A DNA stretch of 64,000 nt from an uncultured Clostridium sp. (GCA_947427035.1 CANEGK010000002.1:1-64000), one strand, 5' to 3'; numbered from the stretch's first letter, positions 1 to 8,832 are shown. Notes: generated by a model not told the origin, from the letters alone. Numbers and translations are program-made.

Positions 1-1773
1 GCCCTGCACCAGCATGCAGTAGGACTGGCGGTCGCCACGCCCCACGCGGCCGCGCAGCTGGTGCAGCTGGGAAAGGCCGAAGTTTTCGGCGTTTTCCACC
101 AGCATGACGTTGGCGTTGGGGACGTCGACGCCGACCTCGACAACGGTGGTCGACACCAGGGCGTCGAGCCGCCGCGCCTGAAAATCGGCCATGACGGATT
201 CTTTTTCGGCCCCCGAAAGCCGGCCGTGCATCAGCCCGACGCGCAGGCCGGGGCATTGGGCGCGCAACGCATCGGCATACTGCACGGCGGCCTGCCTGCC
301 GCCGTCCTCCTGCCCGTCGATGCGCGGGCAGACGACATAAGCCTGCCCGCCGGCGGCCGCTTCCTTCTGAATGAAGGCAAAGGCGCGTTTGCGCTTGTCC
401 TGCCCGACGCGGTAGGTGAGCACCTGCTGTCGCCCGGGGGGCAGCTCGTCGATGACCGACAGGTCAAGATCGCCGAATAAAATGAGGGTCAGGGTGCGGG
501 GAATGGGCGTGGCCGACATGACGAGCAGGTGGGCGTTTTCCGCCTTTTCGGCGAGCGCGGCGCGTTGGCGCACGCCGAAACGCTGCTGTTCGTCGACGAC
601 GAGCAGCGCCGCGTTTTGAAAGACAACGCCCGGCTCCAGCAGGGCGTGGGTGCCGCACAGCACCTGAATGCGGCCGCAGCGCAGCGCGTCCAGCAGTTCG
701 GCGCGGGCCTTGCGCGCCATGCCCGAGGTCAAAAGGGCGACGGTCACGCCAAAAGGGGCGAGCAGGGCGGAAAAGGTCCTGTAGTGCTGGCGCGCCAAAA
801 GCTCGGTGGGGGCCATGACGGCGGCCTGGCGGCCGTTCTGCGCGGCTAGCCACGCGGCGGCGGCGGCGACCAGCGTCTTGCCCGAGCCGACGTCGCCCTG
901 CACAAGCCGGTTCATCCGGCGGCCGGAGGTCATGTCGGCAAAGCACTCGCAGATGCAGCGGCGCTGCGCGCCGGTCGGCGAAAAAGGCAGGGCGCTGAAA
1001 AAGCGCTCGGGCGCGCAGGGGGCCAGCGGATCGGCCTGGCGGCGGGTCGCGCGCCCCTTCATTTGCAGCGAGGCGAGGGAAAATACAAAAAATTCCTCGA
1101 AAATAAAGCGGGTGCGCGCCTGCCCGGCGGCGTCCCGGCTTTCGGGGAAATGGATATTGCGGTAGGCGAAATCGACGGGGCACAGGCCGTTTGCGCGGGC
1201 GGCAGCCGGGGGGACGGGGTCTTCAAAGCGCCCGCCCGCCGCCCGCAGCGCCGCCTGTACGCCCTGCAAAATCATCGGGCGGGTGACGCCTTCGGTCAGC
1301 GGGTAGACGGGCAGAATGCGCCCCGCCGTCCCGTTTTCCAGCCCGGCCGGCTCAAACTGCGGGTTCTGCATCTGGCGGCCGCGGCCCGTGGTTTCGACCC
1401 GGCCGTAAAAGATGTATTCGCGGCCGGGAATGAGCTGCGAGCGCAGGTAAGGGCGGTTAAAAAAGACGAGCGCCAGCGTGCCGGTCTCGTCAAAAACGCG
1501 GGTTTTGCTGACGCTCAGCCCCTGCCGCAGCCGCGCCGTCTGCGGGTCCGCGCCGACGACGGCGCGAATGCAGCAGCGCTCGCCGGGCGGCGCGCCGGCG
1601 ACGGTACAGAAATGCGTGCGGTCCTCGTAATCCCGCGGAAAATAGGTGAGAAAATCGCGCAGGGTAAAAAGCGACAGCTTTTCCAGCTGCTGCGCGCGCT
1701 TGTCGCCAATGCCGCGCAGGGTGCGCACGCCGGCGTCCAGCCCGGGCGCCGGCGCTGCCTTTGCGTCAGACAT
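1..1773 (-). CDS. recG: ATP-dependent DNA helicase RecG (3' end of gene cut by window)
   Basis: RecG remodels stalled forks and branch-migrates Holliday junctions. Reading leftward from the ATG at 1771-1773, 591 residues are visible; about 90 residues compared with a usual ~680 would lie outside the window. The start reads MSDAKAAPAPGLDAGVRTLRG, followed by the OB/wedge region and then superfamily 2 motifs: Walker A GDVGSGKT, motif Ia APTELLARQH, a DEQQ box (DEQQRFGV, where DEQH is the familiar RecG form), SATPIPRTL, and motif VI around QLRGRVGR. The start overlaps the lexA stop by 8 bp, so the two are probably cotranscribed from the lexA promoter and recG would then share lexA's SOS control (inference). 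Only overlapping antisense ORFs disguise this gene. Confidence 0.95.
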   Translation of the reverse strand, partial: MSDAKAAPAPGLDAGVRTLRGIGDKRAQQLEKLSLFTLRDFLTYFPRDYEDRTHFCTVAGAPPGERCCIRAVVGADPQTARLRQGLSVSKTRVFDETGTLALVFFNRPYLRSQLIPGREYIFYGRVETTGRGRQMQNPQFEPAGLENGTAGRILPVYPLTEGVTRPMILQGVQAALRAAGGRFEDPVPPAAARANGLCPVDFAYRNIHFPESRDAAGQARTRFIFEEFFVFSLASLQMKGRATRRQADPLAPCAPERFFSALPFSPTGAQRRCICECFADMTSGRRMNRLVQGDVGSGKTLVAAAAAWLAAQNGRQAAVMAPTELLARQHYRTFSALLAPFGVTVALLTSGMARKARAELLDALRCGRIQVLCGTHALLEPGVVFQNAALLVVDEQQRFGVRQRAALAEKAENAHLLVMSATPIPRTLTLILFGDLDLSVIDELPPGRQQVLTYRVGQDKRKRAFAFIQKEAAAGGQAYVVCPRIDGQEDGGRQAAVQYADALRAQCPGLRVGLMHGRLSGAEKESVMADFQARRLDALVSTTVVEVGVDVPNANVMLVENAENFGLSQLHQLRGRVGRGDRQSYCMLVQG

Positions 1774-2359
1774 GGGGGCGGTACAGCGAGACGACAAGGC
1801 CCAAAATGCTGCATTCCGAGCCGTCGATGGGCTCGTACGCCGGGTTTTCGGGCAGCAGCCACACGCCGCCGTCCTTTTTCAGCAGAAGGCGCTTGACCGT
1901 CGCTTCGTCCCCCAGAAGGGCGACGACAATGTCGCCCGAGCGGGCGTCGGGCTGCTGGCGGACGATGACGATGTCGCCGGACAAAATGCCGGCCCCCACC
2001 ATGGAATCGCCGCGCACGCGCAGGGCGAACAGCTCGCCCGACGGGCCGGTTTCATAGGGGACGTACCCTTCCACCTCCTGTTGGGCCAGGATGGGCAGGC
2101 CGGCCGTCACGGTGCCCAGAATGGGCACGCTGCGGTAGCTCTGCCGGCTGCTTTTCAGGCAGATGGCGCGGGTTTTGCGGTCGTCCTTCTCCAGGTAGCC
2201 GCCCTCTTTCAGCACTTTGATGTGGGCATGGACCGTCGAGGGCGAGCGCAGATGGACGGCCTCGCAAATTTCCCGAATGGAGGGCGGGTAGCCGTTCTGC
2301 TCGGTAAAATCGGTCAGATACTGGAGAATTTCCAGCCGTTTGGGACTCAGCTTTTTCAT
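1766..2359 (-). CDS. lexA: LexA repressor
   Basis: SOS transcriptional repressor and self-cleaving serine protease of 197 residues, the normal length. The N-terminal winged HTH (about residues 1-65) begins MKKLSPKRLEILQYL. The Ala-Gly cleavage site lies in the TVTAGLP segment (about residue 84). The S24 protease half has the catalytic Ser in GDSMVGAGI and the Lys in ATVKRLLL. An AGGAGG ribosome-binding site sits just upstream of the ATG. The promoter upstream carries a LexA-like box, consistent with autoregulation. The 3' end overlaps recG by 8 bp. Confidence 0.97.
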   Translation of the reverse strand: MKKLSPKRLEILQYLTDFTEQNGYPPSIREICEAVHLRSPSTVHAHIKVLKEGGYLEKDDRKTRAICLKSSRQSYRSVPILGTVTAGLPILAQQEVEGYVPYETGPSGELFALRVRGDSMVGAGILSGDIVIVRQQPDARSGDIVVALLGDEATVKRLLLKKDGGVWLLPENPAYEPIDGSECSILGLVVSLYRPHV

Positions 2360-2393
2360 ATGCAGACCTCCTGTAAGGGTGGGCGCAATGTTG

Positions 2394-2444
2394 GAACATT
2401 TGTATGATTAAAAAAAGTATAACACAGCTTGTCTCGAAAAGCAA
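2394..2444 (-). promoter_or_regulatory. lexA promoter with LexA (SOS) box
   Basis: On the minus strand, -35 TTGCTT (2439-2444) and -10 TATACT (2416-2421) are separated by exactly 17 bp. Eleven bases below the -10 lies ATACAAATGTTC (2394-2405; GAAC-ATTT-GTAT on the plus strand), which matches the Gram-positive SOS box GAAC-N4-GTTC at 7 of 8 conserved positions if GTAT is read against GTTC. The position at or just after the start site fits autorepression. Confidence 0.75.
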
Positions 2445-2458
2445 ACGCTTGTTTGAAT

Positions 2459-2484
2459 AAAAAACAGGCGGCCCGCAGGCCGCC
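2459..2484 (-). terminator. Rho-independent terminator of the WG-repeat gene
   Basis: GGCGGCC and GGCCGCC arms with a 4-nt loop, followed on the minus strand by a run of six T after a short CTG-type linker, 14 bp after the stop codon of the 2498-4105 gene and before the lexA promoter. Confidence 0.75.
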
Positions 2485-2497
2485 CGCTGTGCAGGGC

Positions 2498-4105
2498 TTA
2501 TTCAAACCAGAAGGTGATTTCGCCGTCCGTCCGCATGTCATAGCGAACGCGCGCGCCGGTGCGGTAAACCAGAACGCCGGTCTGCCCGCCGCCTTCGAAG
2601 CCGGTAAAGCCGAAATCTTCGGTGCTGCCGGGCAGGCGCAGCTGCAAAGCGTCGACGAGCGACCAGAGCGCGGCCCCCACCTCGTCGCTGCCTGACAGGT
2701 ATTGCAGCATTTCGAGCGCGGCGTTCTGGTACGGCGCGCCGCCGGCCGGGGCCGCGGCGCTGCTGCGCCAGGCCTCGATGGTCAGGCCGAGCCTTTCTCC
2801 GTCGTGCAGCACAGAAAAGCAGGGCGTGCCGTCGGCGTCGCGCAGAACGCCGTCCGCGCCGACAGACAGATGAAAAGCCTGGCGGACGATGCTGTCGAGC
2901 GCCGCGACATGCCCGGCGAAATCGCGCGACGGATCGTAGACGGCGGCCGGGTTGAGCACGCCGATGCCGTAAAGGCCGGCCGGCATTTCGTCCAGCCGGT
3001 ACTCGACGGTGCGGTAAAGGCACTCAACCTGCCCGGCCGCGTTGCCGTTGTACAGCAGCGGCAAATCAAAGCCGGCGGCCGGGAGCCGCCAGTCGGGCAG
3101 CTTTTCCGAGGGGACGGAACCCTCGTACGGGCGGGCGGGGTCCAGTGAAACGAGCTGCCGCTCATGATCCCAGCCGACCGAGACGTCGAGCAGCGCCATC
3201 AGGTCGCGCAGCCTGAAAAAGGTGTTGCCGTCGATCTGGTAGGCGCACAGGACGATTTCACGGCCGTCCCACAAAACCGGCGAGGTGGAAAAGCGGGCCA
3301 GGCGGCTCTGGCGCGGGCGGGCTTCAAGCTCGCCGCCGGCCGGCGCATAGGCGGCGCCCGGCGTGACGGAGATGGTCTGCGACGCGGCGTCCCAGCCCAC
3401 GGAAAAGCTTTTGCCCGCGCCCGACATCAAAGCGGCGACATCGCGCAGCTTGACATAGTTGCTGCCGCCGATTTCATAGGCCTCCAGCTCGACGGGGCGC
3501 GCGCCCAGCAGCAGCTTGGCCGGGGACGGGAAGACATACAGGTCGCCGTTCGGCTGAAAGGCGGCCGAGCACTGGCGGGCGTATTCCAGCGGAATGAGAA
3601 AGCGCCCCTCGCCGGCCTGCACCCAGGCGCCCACCGCGTCAAAATCGCGGGCGTACTGGTAGACGAGCGGTATGGCTTCACAGCCGCGCGTGTCGACAAA
3701 GCCCCACAGCCCGTCCCGCATGACGCGGGCAAAGCCGTTGTGAAAAGGGGCGGCGTAGTCGTAAAGCTGGCCGATGACGACATGGCCGTTGATGTCGGTA
3801 TAGCCGTACAGGCCGGTGTGGTAATTGTGCGTGACGGCCAGGTTTTCGCTGTACAGCGGGGGAGACGGTTCGGGTTCGGGCAGCAGAATGGGCAGCTCTT
3901 CGCGGCTGTCGTAGGTCAGGGGGACGGAGACGGCGCCCGTCCGGTCGACGGCGCCCCACTTGCCGTCTTGGCAGACGGCGGCCAGCCCGCCCCGGAAGTC
4001 CCCGGTGTACGCATAGTCGGCCATGTTGTCGGAAAGGGCGCCTGCGCTGGGGACGAGCAGGCAGAACAGCAATGCCAGCGGCAGCAGAATGCGGATTTTT
4101 TTCAT
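2498..4105 (-). CDS. Secreted WG-repeat protein with copper amine oxidase N-terminal-like domains
   Basis: 535 residues starting MKKIRILLPLALL, a clear signal peptide ending near residue 24 (ALS). A longer in-frame extension to 4444 is rejected because it runs into proA and an AAGGAGGAG site precedes this ATG. Residues ~35-135 hold WG-type beta-repeats (KWGAVDRTG, LYGYTDINGHVVI, LWGFVDTRG). Residues ~180-340 hold two stalk-type domains as in copper amine oxidase N-terminal domains (YEIGGSNYVKLRDVAALM and YQIDGNTFFRLRDLMALL, each followed by VGWD). The C-terminal third is unassigned. These domains are usually extracellular adhesive or structural modules; no enzyme site is visible. Confidence 0.8.
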   Translation of the reverse strand: MKKIRILLPLALLFCLLVPSAGALSDNMADYAYTGDFRGGLAAVCQDGKWGAVDRTGAVSVPLTYDSREELPILLPEPEPSPPLYSENLAVTHNYHTGLYGYTDINGHVVIGQLYDYAAPFHNGFARVMRDGLWGFVDTRGCEAIPLVYQYARDFDAVGAWVQAGEGRFLIPLEYARQCSAAFQPNGDLYVFPSPAKLLLGARPVELEAYEIGGSNYVKLRDVAALMSGAGKSFSVGWDAASQTISVTPGAAYAPAGGELEARPRQSRLARFSTSPVLWDGREIVLCAYQIDGNTFFRLRDLMALLDVSVGWDHERQLVSLDPARPYEGSVPSEKLPDWRLPAAGFDLPLLYNGNAAGQVECLYRTVEYRLDEMPAGLYGIGVLNPAAVYDPSRDFAGHVAALDSIVRQAFHLSVGADGVLRDADGTPCFSVLHDGERLGLTIEAWRSSAAAPAGGAPYQNAALEMLQYLSGSDEVGAALWSLVDALQLRLPGSTEDFGFTGFEGGGQTGVLVYRTGARVRYDMRTDGEITFWFE

Positions 4106-4163
4106 CAAAACTCCTCCTTTGCACCGGCGGAAAAGCCGCAGGCACGCGGACGGCAGAGGCGTC

Positions 4164-5408
4164 TCAGCGGGTTTGCCCCTGGCCGCGCACAACGTATTTA
4201 TAAGAGCAGAGCTCACGCAGGCCCATCGGCCCGCGGGCGTGCATCTTCTGGGTGGAAATGCCGATTTCCGCGCCCATGCCGAACTCTTCGCCGTCGGTGA
4301 AGCGGGTGGACGCGTTGTGGTAGACGGCGGCGGCGTCGATTTCGCGCAGGAAGCGGTCGGCGGCGGCCTGGTCGCCGGTGACGATGCACTCGCTGTGCCC
4401 CGTCGAATAACGCGAGATATGGGCGATGGCTTCATCCAGACCATTTACAATGCGCACGGCCAGAATGTAGTCCAGGTATTCGGCGGCCCAGTCGGCGTCG
4501 CAGGCGGGGACGGCGCCGGGCAGAATGGCCCGGGTGCGCCCGCAGCCGCGCAGCTCGACCCCTTTGGCGCGCAGGGCCTTTTGCGCCAGCGGCAGAAAGG
4601 CGCCGGCCACGGTCTCGTCGACCAGCAGCGTTTCGGCGGCGTTGCACACCGATACCCGCTGCGCTTTGGCGTTGACGATGATGTTGACGGCCATGTCCAA
4701 ATCGGCCTTTTCATGCACATAGACGTGGCAGTTGCCGGTGCCCGTCTCGATGACGGGGACGGCGGCGTTCTGTACGACGGCGGCAATCAGCCCCGCGCCG
4801 CCGCGGGGGATGAGCACGTCGATGACGCCGCGCAGGCGCATCATCTCGCCGGCCGTTTCGCGGCTGGTGTCGTGCAGCAGGGTGACGGCGCCTTCCGGCA
4901 GGCCGACATCCCGCAGCGCCCCGCGCATGACGCTTTCCAGCGCGATGTTGGAGCGGATGGTCTCGCTGCCGCCGCGCAGAAAGGCGGCGTTGCCCGACTT
5001 GAGGCACAAAACGGCGGCGTCGACGGTGACGTTGGGCCGCGACTCGTAAATGATGCCGACGACGCCGAGCGGCACGCGCGTTTTGGCGACGCGCAGGCCG
5101 TTCGGCAGGGTCTGTTCGCTCAGCACCTCGCCGACCGGGTCGGGCAGATCCCGGACCTTCAAGACAGCGTTTGCAATGCTTTGCAGCCGCGATTCGGTCA
5201 ATGTCAGCCGGTCGAGCATGGCGTCGGACATGCCGCCGGCGCGCGCGGCGTCAAAATCGGCGCGGTTGGCCGAAAGAATCTCGCCGCCGCGCTGCAACAG
5301 GGCGGCGCTGATCGCCTCAAGCGCCCTGTTTTTCAGCGCGGTGGGGGCGGCGGCCAGAACGCGGGCCGCCTGCCGGGCCTGTTCGCCCAGCGCAGTGAGC
5401 CGGCTCAT
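4164..5408 (-). CDS. proA: Gamma-glutamyl phosphate reductase (ProA)
   Basis: Second step of proline synthesis: NADPH-dependent reduction of gamma-glutamyl phosphate to glutamate semialdehyde. At 414 residues it has the family length. Aldehyde-dehydrogenase-type signatures include LPNGLRVAKTRVPLGVVGIIYESR, LRGGSE and the active-site Cys region RVSVCNAAETLLVD. The C terminus EFGMGAEIGISTQKMHARGPMGL is the ProA signature (given in parts: EFGMGAEIGIS, ARGPMGL). The start overlaps the proB stop by 4 bp (ATGA), so translation is coupled. Confidence 0.96.
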   Translation of the reverse strand: MSRLTALGEQARQAARVLAAAPTALKNRALEAISAALLQRGGEILSANRADFDAARAGGMSDAMLDRLTLTESRLQSIANAVLKVRDLPDPVGEVLSEQTLPNGLRVAKTRVPLGVVGIIYESRPNVTVDAAVLCLKSGNAAFLRGGSETIRSNIALESVMRGALRDVGLPEGAVTLLHDTSRETAGEMMRLRGVIDVLIPRGGAGLIAAVVQNAAVPVIETGTGNCHVYVHEKADLDMAVNIIVNAKAQRVSVCNAAETLLVDETVAGAFLPLAQKALRAKGVELRGCGRTRAILPGAVPACDADWAAEYLDYILAVRIVNGLDEAIAHISRYSTGHSECIVTGDQAAADRFLREIDAAAVYHNASTRFTDGEEFGMGAEIGISTQKMHARGPMGLRELCSYKYVVRGQGQTR

Positions 5409-6196
5409 TGTGCTTCCCCCCCAAATAAGGTGCCGACCGGCCGGCCTTCGGTCAGGTCGTACAGGTTTTGCAGCCGCCCGCCGTTGACGATGGCCATCAG
5501 GCAGCCGGCCTGAAGGGCGATTCTGGCGGCGGCGATTTTGGTCTGCATCCCGCCCGTGCCGCGGCTGGTGCCCGCGCCGCCGGCAATACTTTCAATATAT
5601 GGCGTAATGGCCGGTACATGACGGATGAGCGGCGCGCCGGGGCACACGGCGGGGTTTTGTTCGTACAGCCCGTCGATGTCGCTCAGCAGAATGAGCCCGT
5701 CGGCGCCGGTCAGGCCGGCGACAATGGCCGAAAGGGTGTCGTTGTCGCCGAACTCGATTTCTTCGGTGGCCACCGTGTCGTTTTCGTTGACGACGGGGAT
5801 GGCCCCCATGCGCAGAAGCGCTTCAAAGGTGTTCTGCACATTGCGCTTGCGCAGCGGGTTTTCGACGACGTCGCGCGTCAGAAGCACCTGGGCGGTTTTG
5901 TGGTGGTATTCGCTGAAGTGTTTGTCGTACAGGTACATCAGCTCGCACTGGCCGACGGCGGCGGCCGCCTGCTTTTCGGGAATGGTCTGCGGCCGCCCGC
6001 CCAGCCCCAGCTTGGCGGTGCCGACGGCGATGGAGCCGGACGAGACCAGGATGATGTCGCGCCCGCTGTTTTTCAGGTCGGCCAGAACCCTGCACAGCTG
6101 CTCGACCTGGCGGATGTTGATGAGCCCGGTTTCATACGTCAGCGACGACGAGCCGACCTTGACGACGATGCGCCGGGCGTTTTGAAAGCTTTTCAT
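5405..6196 (-). CDS. proB: Glutamate 5-kinase (ProB), short form without PUA domain
   Basis: First, feedback-regulated step of proline synthesis. The 263 residues match the kinase-only form; the PUA domain of the longer ~370-residue form is absent. Motifs: RIVVKVGSSSLT at the N terminus, VSSGSIAVG, VNENDTVAT, FGDNDTLSAIVAGL (substrate binding) and GTGGMQTKI. It forms a two-gene operon with proA behind a strong promoter at 6229-6257. Confidence 0.96.
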   Translation of the reverse strand: MKSFQNARRIVVKVGSSSLTYETGLINIRQVEQLCRVLADLKNSGRDIILVSSGSIAVGTAKLGLGGRPQTIPEKQAAAAVGQCELMYLYDKHFSEYHHKTAQVLLTRDVVENPLRKRNVQNTFEALLRMGAIPVVNENDTVATEEIEFGDNDTLSAIVAGLTGADGLILLSDIDGLYEQNPAVCPGAPLIRHVPAITPYIESIAGGAGTSRGTGGMQTKIAAARIALQAGCLMAIVNGGRLQNLYDLTEGRPVGTLFGGEAQ

Positions 6197-6228
6197 ACGA
6201 CGGTTCCCCTTTAAAGCATCTGCCAGCT

Positions 6229-6257
6229 ACTATAGCATAAAGCGGCGGTTTTGGCAA
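6229..6257 (-). promoter_or_regulatory. proBA promoter
   Basis: Minus strand TTGCCA (6252-6257), 17-bp spacer, TATAGT (6229-6234), 33 bp upstream of the proB start. No proline-responsive leader structure is apparent. Confidence 0.7.
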
Positions 6258-6303
6258 ATTCACCATGCTTTTCCCCCTGTTTTAGGGCAGAATGCCATGA
6301 CGC

Positions 6304-6337
6304 AAAAAAGGCGGCAGTCCGAAGACCGCCGCCTTTT
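6304..6337 (-). terminator. Terminator after M42 peptidase
   Basis: AAAAGGCGGC and GCCGCCTTTT arms around an inner GTC/GAC pairing and a CGAA loop; T-rich on both strands. It lies 35 bp after the peptidase stop and also insulates the proB promoter. Confidence 0.8.
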
Positions 6338-6371
6338 GACGGGTAAAAGGAATTGCGCGGCAAACCGGCCG

Positions 6372-7397
6372 TCAGGCCAGGTAAGCGCGCAGCAGGGCGA
6401 AGGTGTTCCACAGCCCTTCAACATGGCTGCGCTCGTACCCGTGCGAAGCGTAGACGCCGGGGCCGATCAGCGCGCAGCGGACGTCGTGCCCGGCGCGCAG
6501 GGCGACGGTTGCGTCCGAGGAATAATAGTTGTAGACGTCGACCGCGTAATCGACGCCGGCCTTGCGCGCCGCTTCGATGAGGGCCGAGGTAAAAGCGTGA
6601 TTGTAGGGGCCGGAGGAGTCTTTGGCGCAGATGGAGACCTGCTTTTCGGTGCAGGTGACGTTTTCGCCCACGCAGCCCATATCGACGGCGAGGCATTCGA
6701 CGACGTCGTCGGGAATGCCGCAGGCGGCGCCGTGGCCGATCTCTTCAAAAACGGTGAAGTTGAGGTAAATGCTGCGGCTGGGCGTGATGTTCTCGTCCTT
6801 CAGATACTTGGCGTAGGCGAGCAGGACCGAGGCCGAGGCCTTGTCGTCCAGAAAACGGCTTTTGATATAGCCGGACGGCGTGACGGTAAAGCGCGGGCAG
6901 ACGGCGAGAACGTCGCCCGGCATGATGCCCAGCTTGCGCACGTCTTCGTCGGTGTGTACGTCTTCGTCGATGACGACTTCGAGGTTTTCGGCAAAATTGC
7001 GCGGGTCGTTGACGTGGCCGTTGACGTGAACCGAAGCGTTGGGGACCTGAATGGTGCCGTCGTACACGCCGTTGAAGCGGGTGATTATTTTGACGGTCTC
7101 GGTCTCGACATTGTTGGCGTTCAGGCCGCCGATGTTGGTCAGGGCGAGGCGTCCGTCCTGCTTGATGTAGTTGACGACGGCGCCCAGCGTGTCGACATGG
7201 GAGAAGAGCATGATGGGGTTGCCCGTGCCGCCCAGATGGACGGTGACGCCGCCCTTATTGAGCTTCCGGGGCCGGTAGCCCATAGCCGACAGCTCGTCCA
7301 TCAGCCAGTTCTGCGCCTGCTCGGTATAGCCCGAGGGGCTGTCGATGGAAATGAGGTTCCCGAGCTTTTCGAGCATATAATCCTTGATCTGCTGCAT
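6372..7397 (-). CDS. M42 family metallopeptidase
   Basis: Cytosolic metal-dependent aminopeptidase-like protein of 341 residues. Metal and catalytic motifs of the M42 family are visible in order: HVDTLG (about residue 66, first His ligand), RFLDDKAS (bridging Asp), FEEIGHGA (general-base Glu and Glu ligand), VDMGC (Asp ligand) and a C-terminal SHGYERSH segment (His ligand). An AGGAGG site precedes the ATG. It has its own promoter and a terminator, so it is a single-gene unit. Substrate cannot be told from sequence. Confidence 0.9.
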   Translation of the reverse strand: MQQIKDYMLEKLGNLISIDSPSGYTEQAQNWLMDELSAMGYRPRKLNKGGVTVHLGGTGNPIMLFSHVDTLGAVVNYIKQDGRLALTNIGGLNANNVETETVKIITRFNGVYDGTIQVPNASVHVNGHVNDPRNFAENLEVVIDEDVHTDEDVRKLGIMPGDVLAVCPRFTVTPSGYIKSRFLDDKASASVLLAYAKYLKDENITPSRSIYLNFTVFEEIGHGAACGIPDDVVECLAVDMGCVGENVTCTEKQVSICAKDSSGPYNHAFTSALIEAARKAGVDYAVDVYNYYSSDATVALRAGHDVRCALIGPGVYASHGYERSHVEGLWNTFALLRAYLA

Positions 7398-7462
7398 AAA
7401 TATGCCTCCTTGCCGCGCGCGGCGCGGCAGCCGTTATTAAAATAGGGTTCAAACCGTCTTTA

Positions 7463-7491
7463 AGTATAACAGGGTGAAGGCCGAAAAACAA
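7463..7491 (-). promoter_or_regulatory. Promoter of M42 peptidase
   Basis: Minus strand TTGTTT (7486-7491), 17-bp spacer, TATACT (7463-7468), about 65 bp upstream of the start codon. Confidence 0.7.
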
Positions 7492-7501
7492 GCCGGAGCG
7501 G

Positions 7502-8713
7502 TTATGAAATGTCGTCGAAATACGATCTGTATTGTATTTTCAGCGGGCTTTTGGGGAAGAGATAATGGTGCAGGTCGATAAAATAATCATCGGTCATGCT
7601 GGCGATGTAGTCGATGACCATCTGGTGCGGGTCTTCGAGGGCGTAATCGTCCTGCGTGTAGTGGGCGCGCTGGCTGTTGATGTGGTCCACATGGTGCCGC
7701 CACAGAACGGACGAGCGGCTGCCGGCGCGCGCCTGGCGCAAAAGCTCGTCATACAGCTGGCACATCATGGGCCGGATGGTTTCGGAATACAGGCGCTCGA
7801 CGACGTCGGCCTTGTAAATATACCGGTAATTCTGCGCTTTGGCGCGCTGAAGGGCGGCAAAGATCTCGCCGTCCATTTCAATGCAGCCGCGGCCGTAGCT
7901 ATGCTCGATGATGCTGACGGTCAGGTTGTTGATGATTTCGGCGTTCTGCCGCCCCATATCCCCGCCGTCAAAGATGCTGAAATCGTCGAGAACGTGCGCC
8001 TTTTCAGCGTCCTGCCGGTCTTTGCCCAGGTAAGCGACAATGTCGCACACGCGGACAAGGCAGCCTTCAAGCGTGGCGGGCACCAGCGCGTCGGCGGCCG
8101 CGGGGTCGCGCAGGCAGTTTTGGTACTTGGCGTCATAGTCGGCAAAACCGCTCAGCGGCTGCGGGGCGTAATGGCGGGCCTCCAGCTCGCCGTTGTGGCA
8201 CAGAATGCCGTCGAGCACCGGCAGGCTGACGTTGCGGGCGTACAGCGCGTCGAGCACGCGGGCGCTCTGGATGTTGTGGCGGAAGAGCCGGCCGGCCTTT
8301 TCCTGCGCCAGCTCGTTTAAAAAGCGCTCGCCGGCATGTCCAAAAGGCGTGTGCCCCAAATCGTGCCCCAGGGCGATCGCCTCGATAAGGTCGAGATTGA
8401 GCCCCAGAACGGTGCCGATGTTGCGCGCAATGCGCGAGACAATCTGCACATGCAGCGCGCGGCGGGTGATGTCGTCGTTGTGGGTGAAGGAAAAGACCTG
8501 CGTCTTGTCGGCATAGCGGTTGTAGGCCGGCAGGTGCAGGATTTTTTCAATGTCGCGCACAAAGGCGGGGCGCCACAGATTGGGCCTGTCGCGCCCGGAA
8601 TCGCGCCGCAGAGCGGCCCCGTCGGGGCAGCGCCCGGCGCCCTGCACGCCCTGCCGGCGGTCGGCGATGATGCGTTCCTGTAACGCGGGGGAAAGGGAAA
8701 GATAGTTCAGCAT
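7502..8713 (-). CDS. dGTPase-like HD-domain deoxynucleoside triphosphate triphosphohydrolase
   Basis: Hydrolyses dNTPs to deoxynucleoside and triphosphate in characterised relatives. 403 residues from MLNYLSLSPALQ. The HD motif is clear in HDLGHTPFGHAGE (about residue 120), with the upstream NRYADKTQVFSFTHND segment and downstream HNIQSARVL and KADVVERLYS typical of the Dgt family. An upstream in-frame ATG at 8762-8764 would leave almost no leader after the promoter at 8775-8803, and a GGGGTG site precedes 8713, so I chose the shorter start. DNA-replication operons often carry this gene beside dnaG; here it stands alone. Confidence 0.9.
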   Translation of the reverse strand: MLNYLSLSPALQERIIADRRQGVQGAGRCPDGAALRRDSGRDRPNLWRPAFVRDIEKILHLPAYNRYADKTQVFSFTHNDDITRRALHVQIVSRIARNIGTVLGLNLDLIEAIALGHDLGHTPFGHAGERFLNELAQEKAGRLFRHNIQSARVLDALYARNVSLPVLDGILCHNGELEARHYAPQPLSGFADYDAKYQNCLRDPAAADALVPATLEGCLVRVCDIVAYLGKDRQDAEKAHVLDDFSIFDGGDMGRQNAEIINNLTVSIIEHSYGRGCIEMDGEIFAALQRAKAQNYRYIYKADVVERLYSETIRPMMCQLYDELLRQARAGSRSSVLWRHHVDHINSQRAHYTQDDYALEDPHQMVIDYIASMTDDYFIDLHHYLFPKSPLKIQYRSYFDDIS

Positions 8714-8774
8714 AACAGCACCCCGGCCCCGAAAGCATCGGGAGCCCCTTTCAAAAGCGGTCATTTGTTTTTTT

Positions 8775-8803
8775 ATTATACCACACCCGCGGGCAAAAGC
8801 GAA
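8775..8803 (-). promoter_or_regulatory. Promoter of dGTPase-like gene
   Basis: Minus strand TTCGCT (8798-8803), 17-bp spacer, TATAAT (8775-8780), with TGTGG directly before the -10 (extended -10, TGG-TATAAT). Confidence 0.6.
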
Positions 8804-8832
8804 GGTTTTGCCCGACCTGCGCGCAGCGCGGT

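Noticed and set aside
2394-2405. A perfect LexA box at lexA
   Set aside because: One half-site reads GTAT instead of GTTC; I keep it as a probable but imperfect box, not a perfect one.
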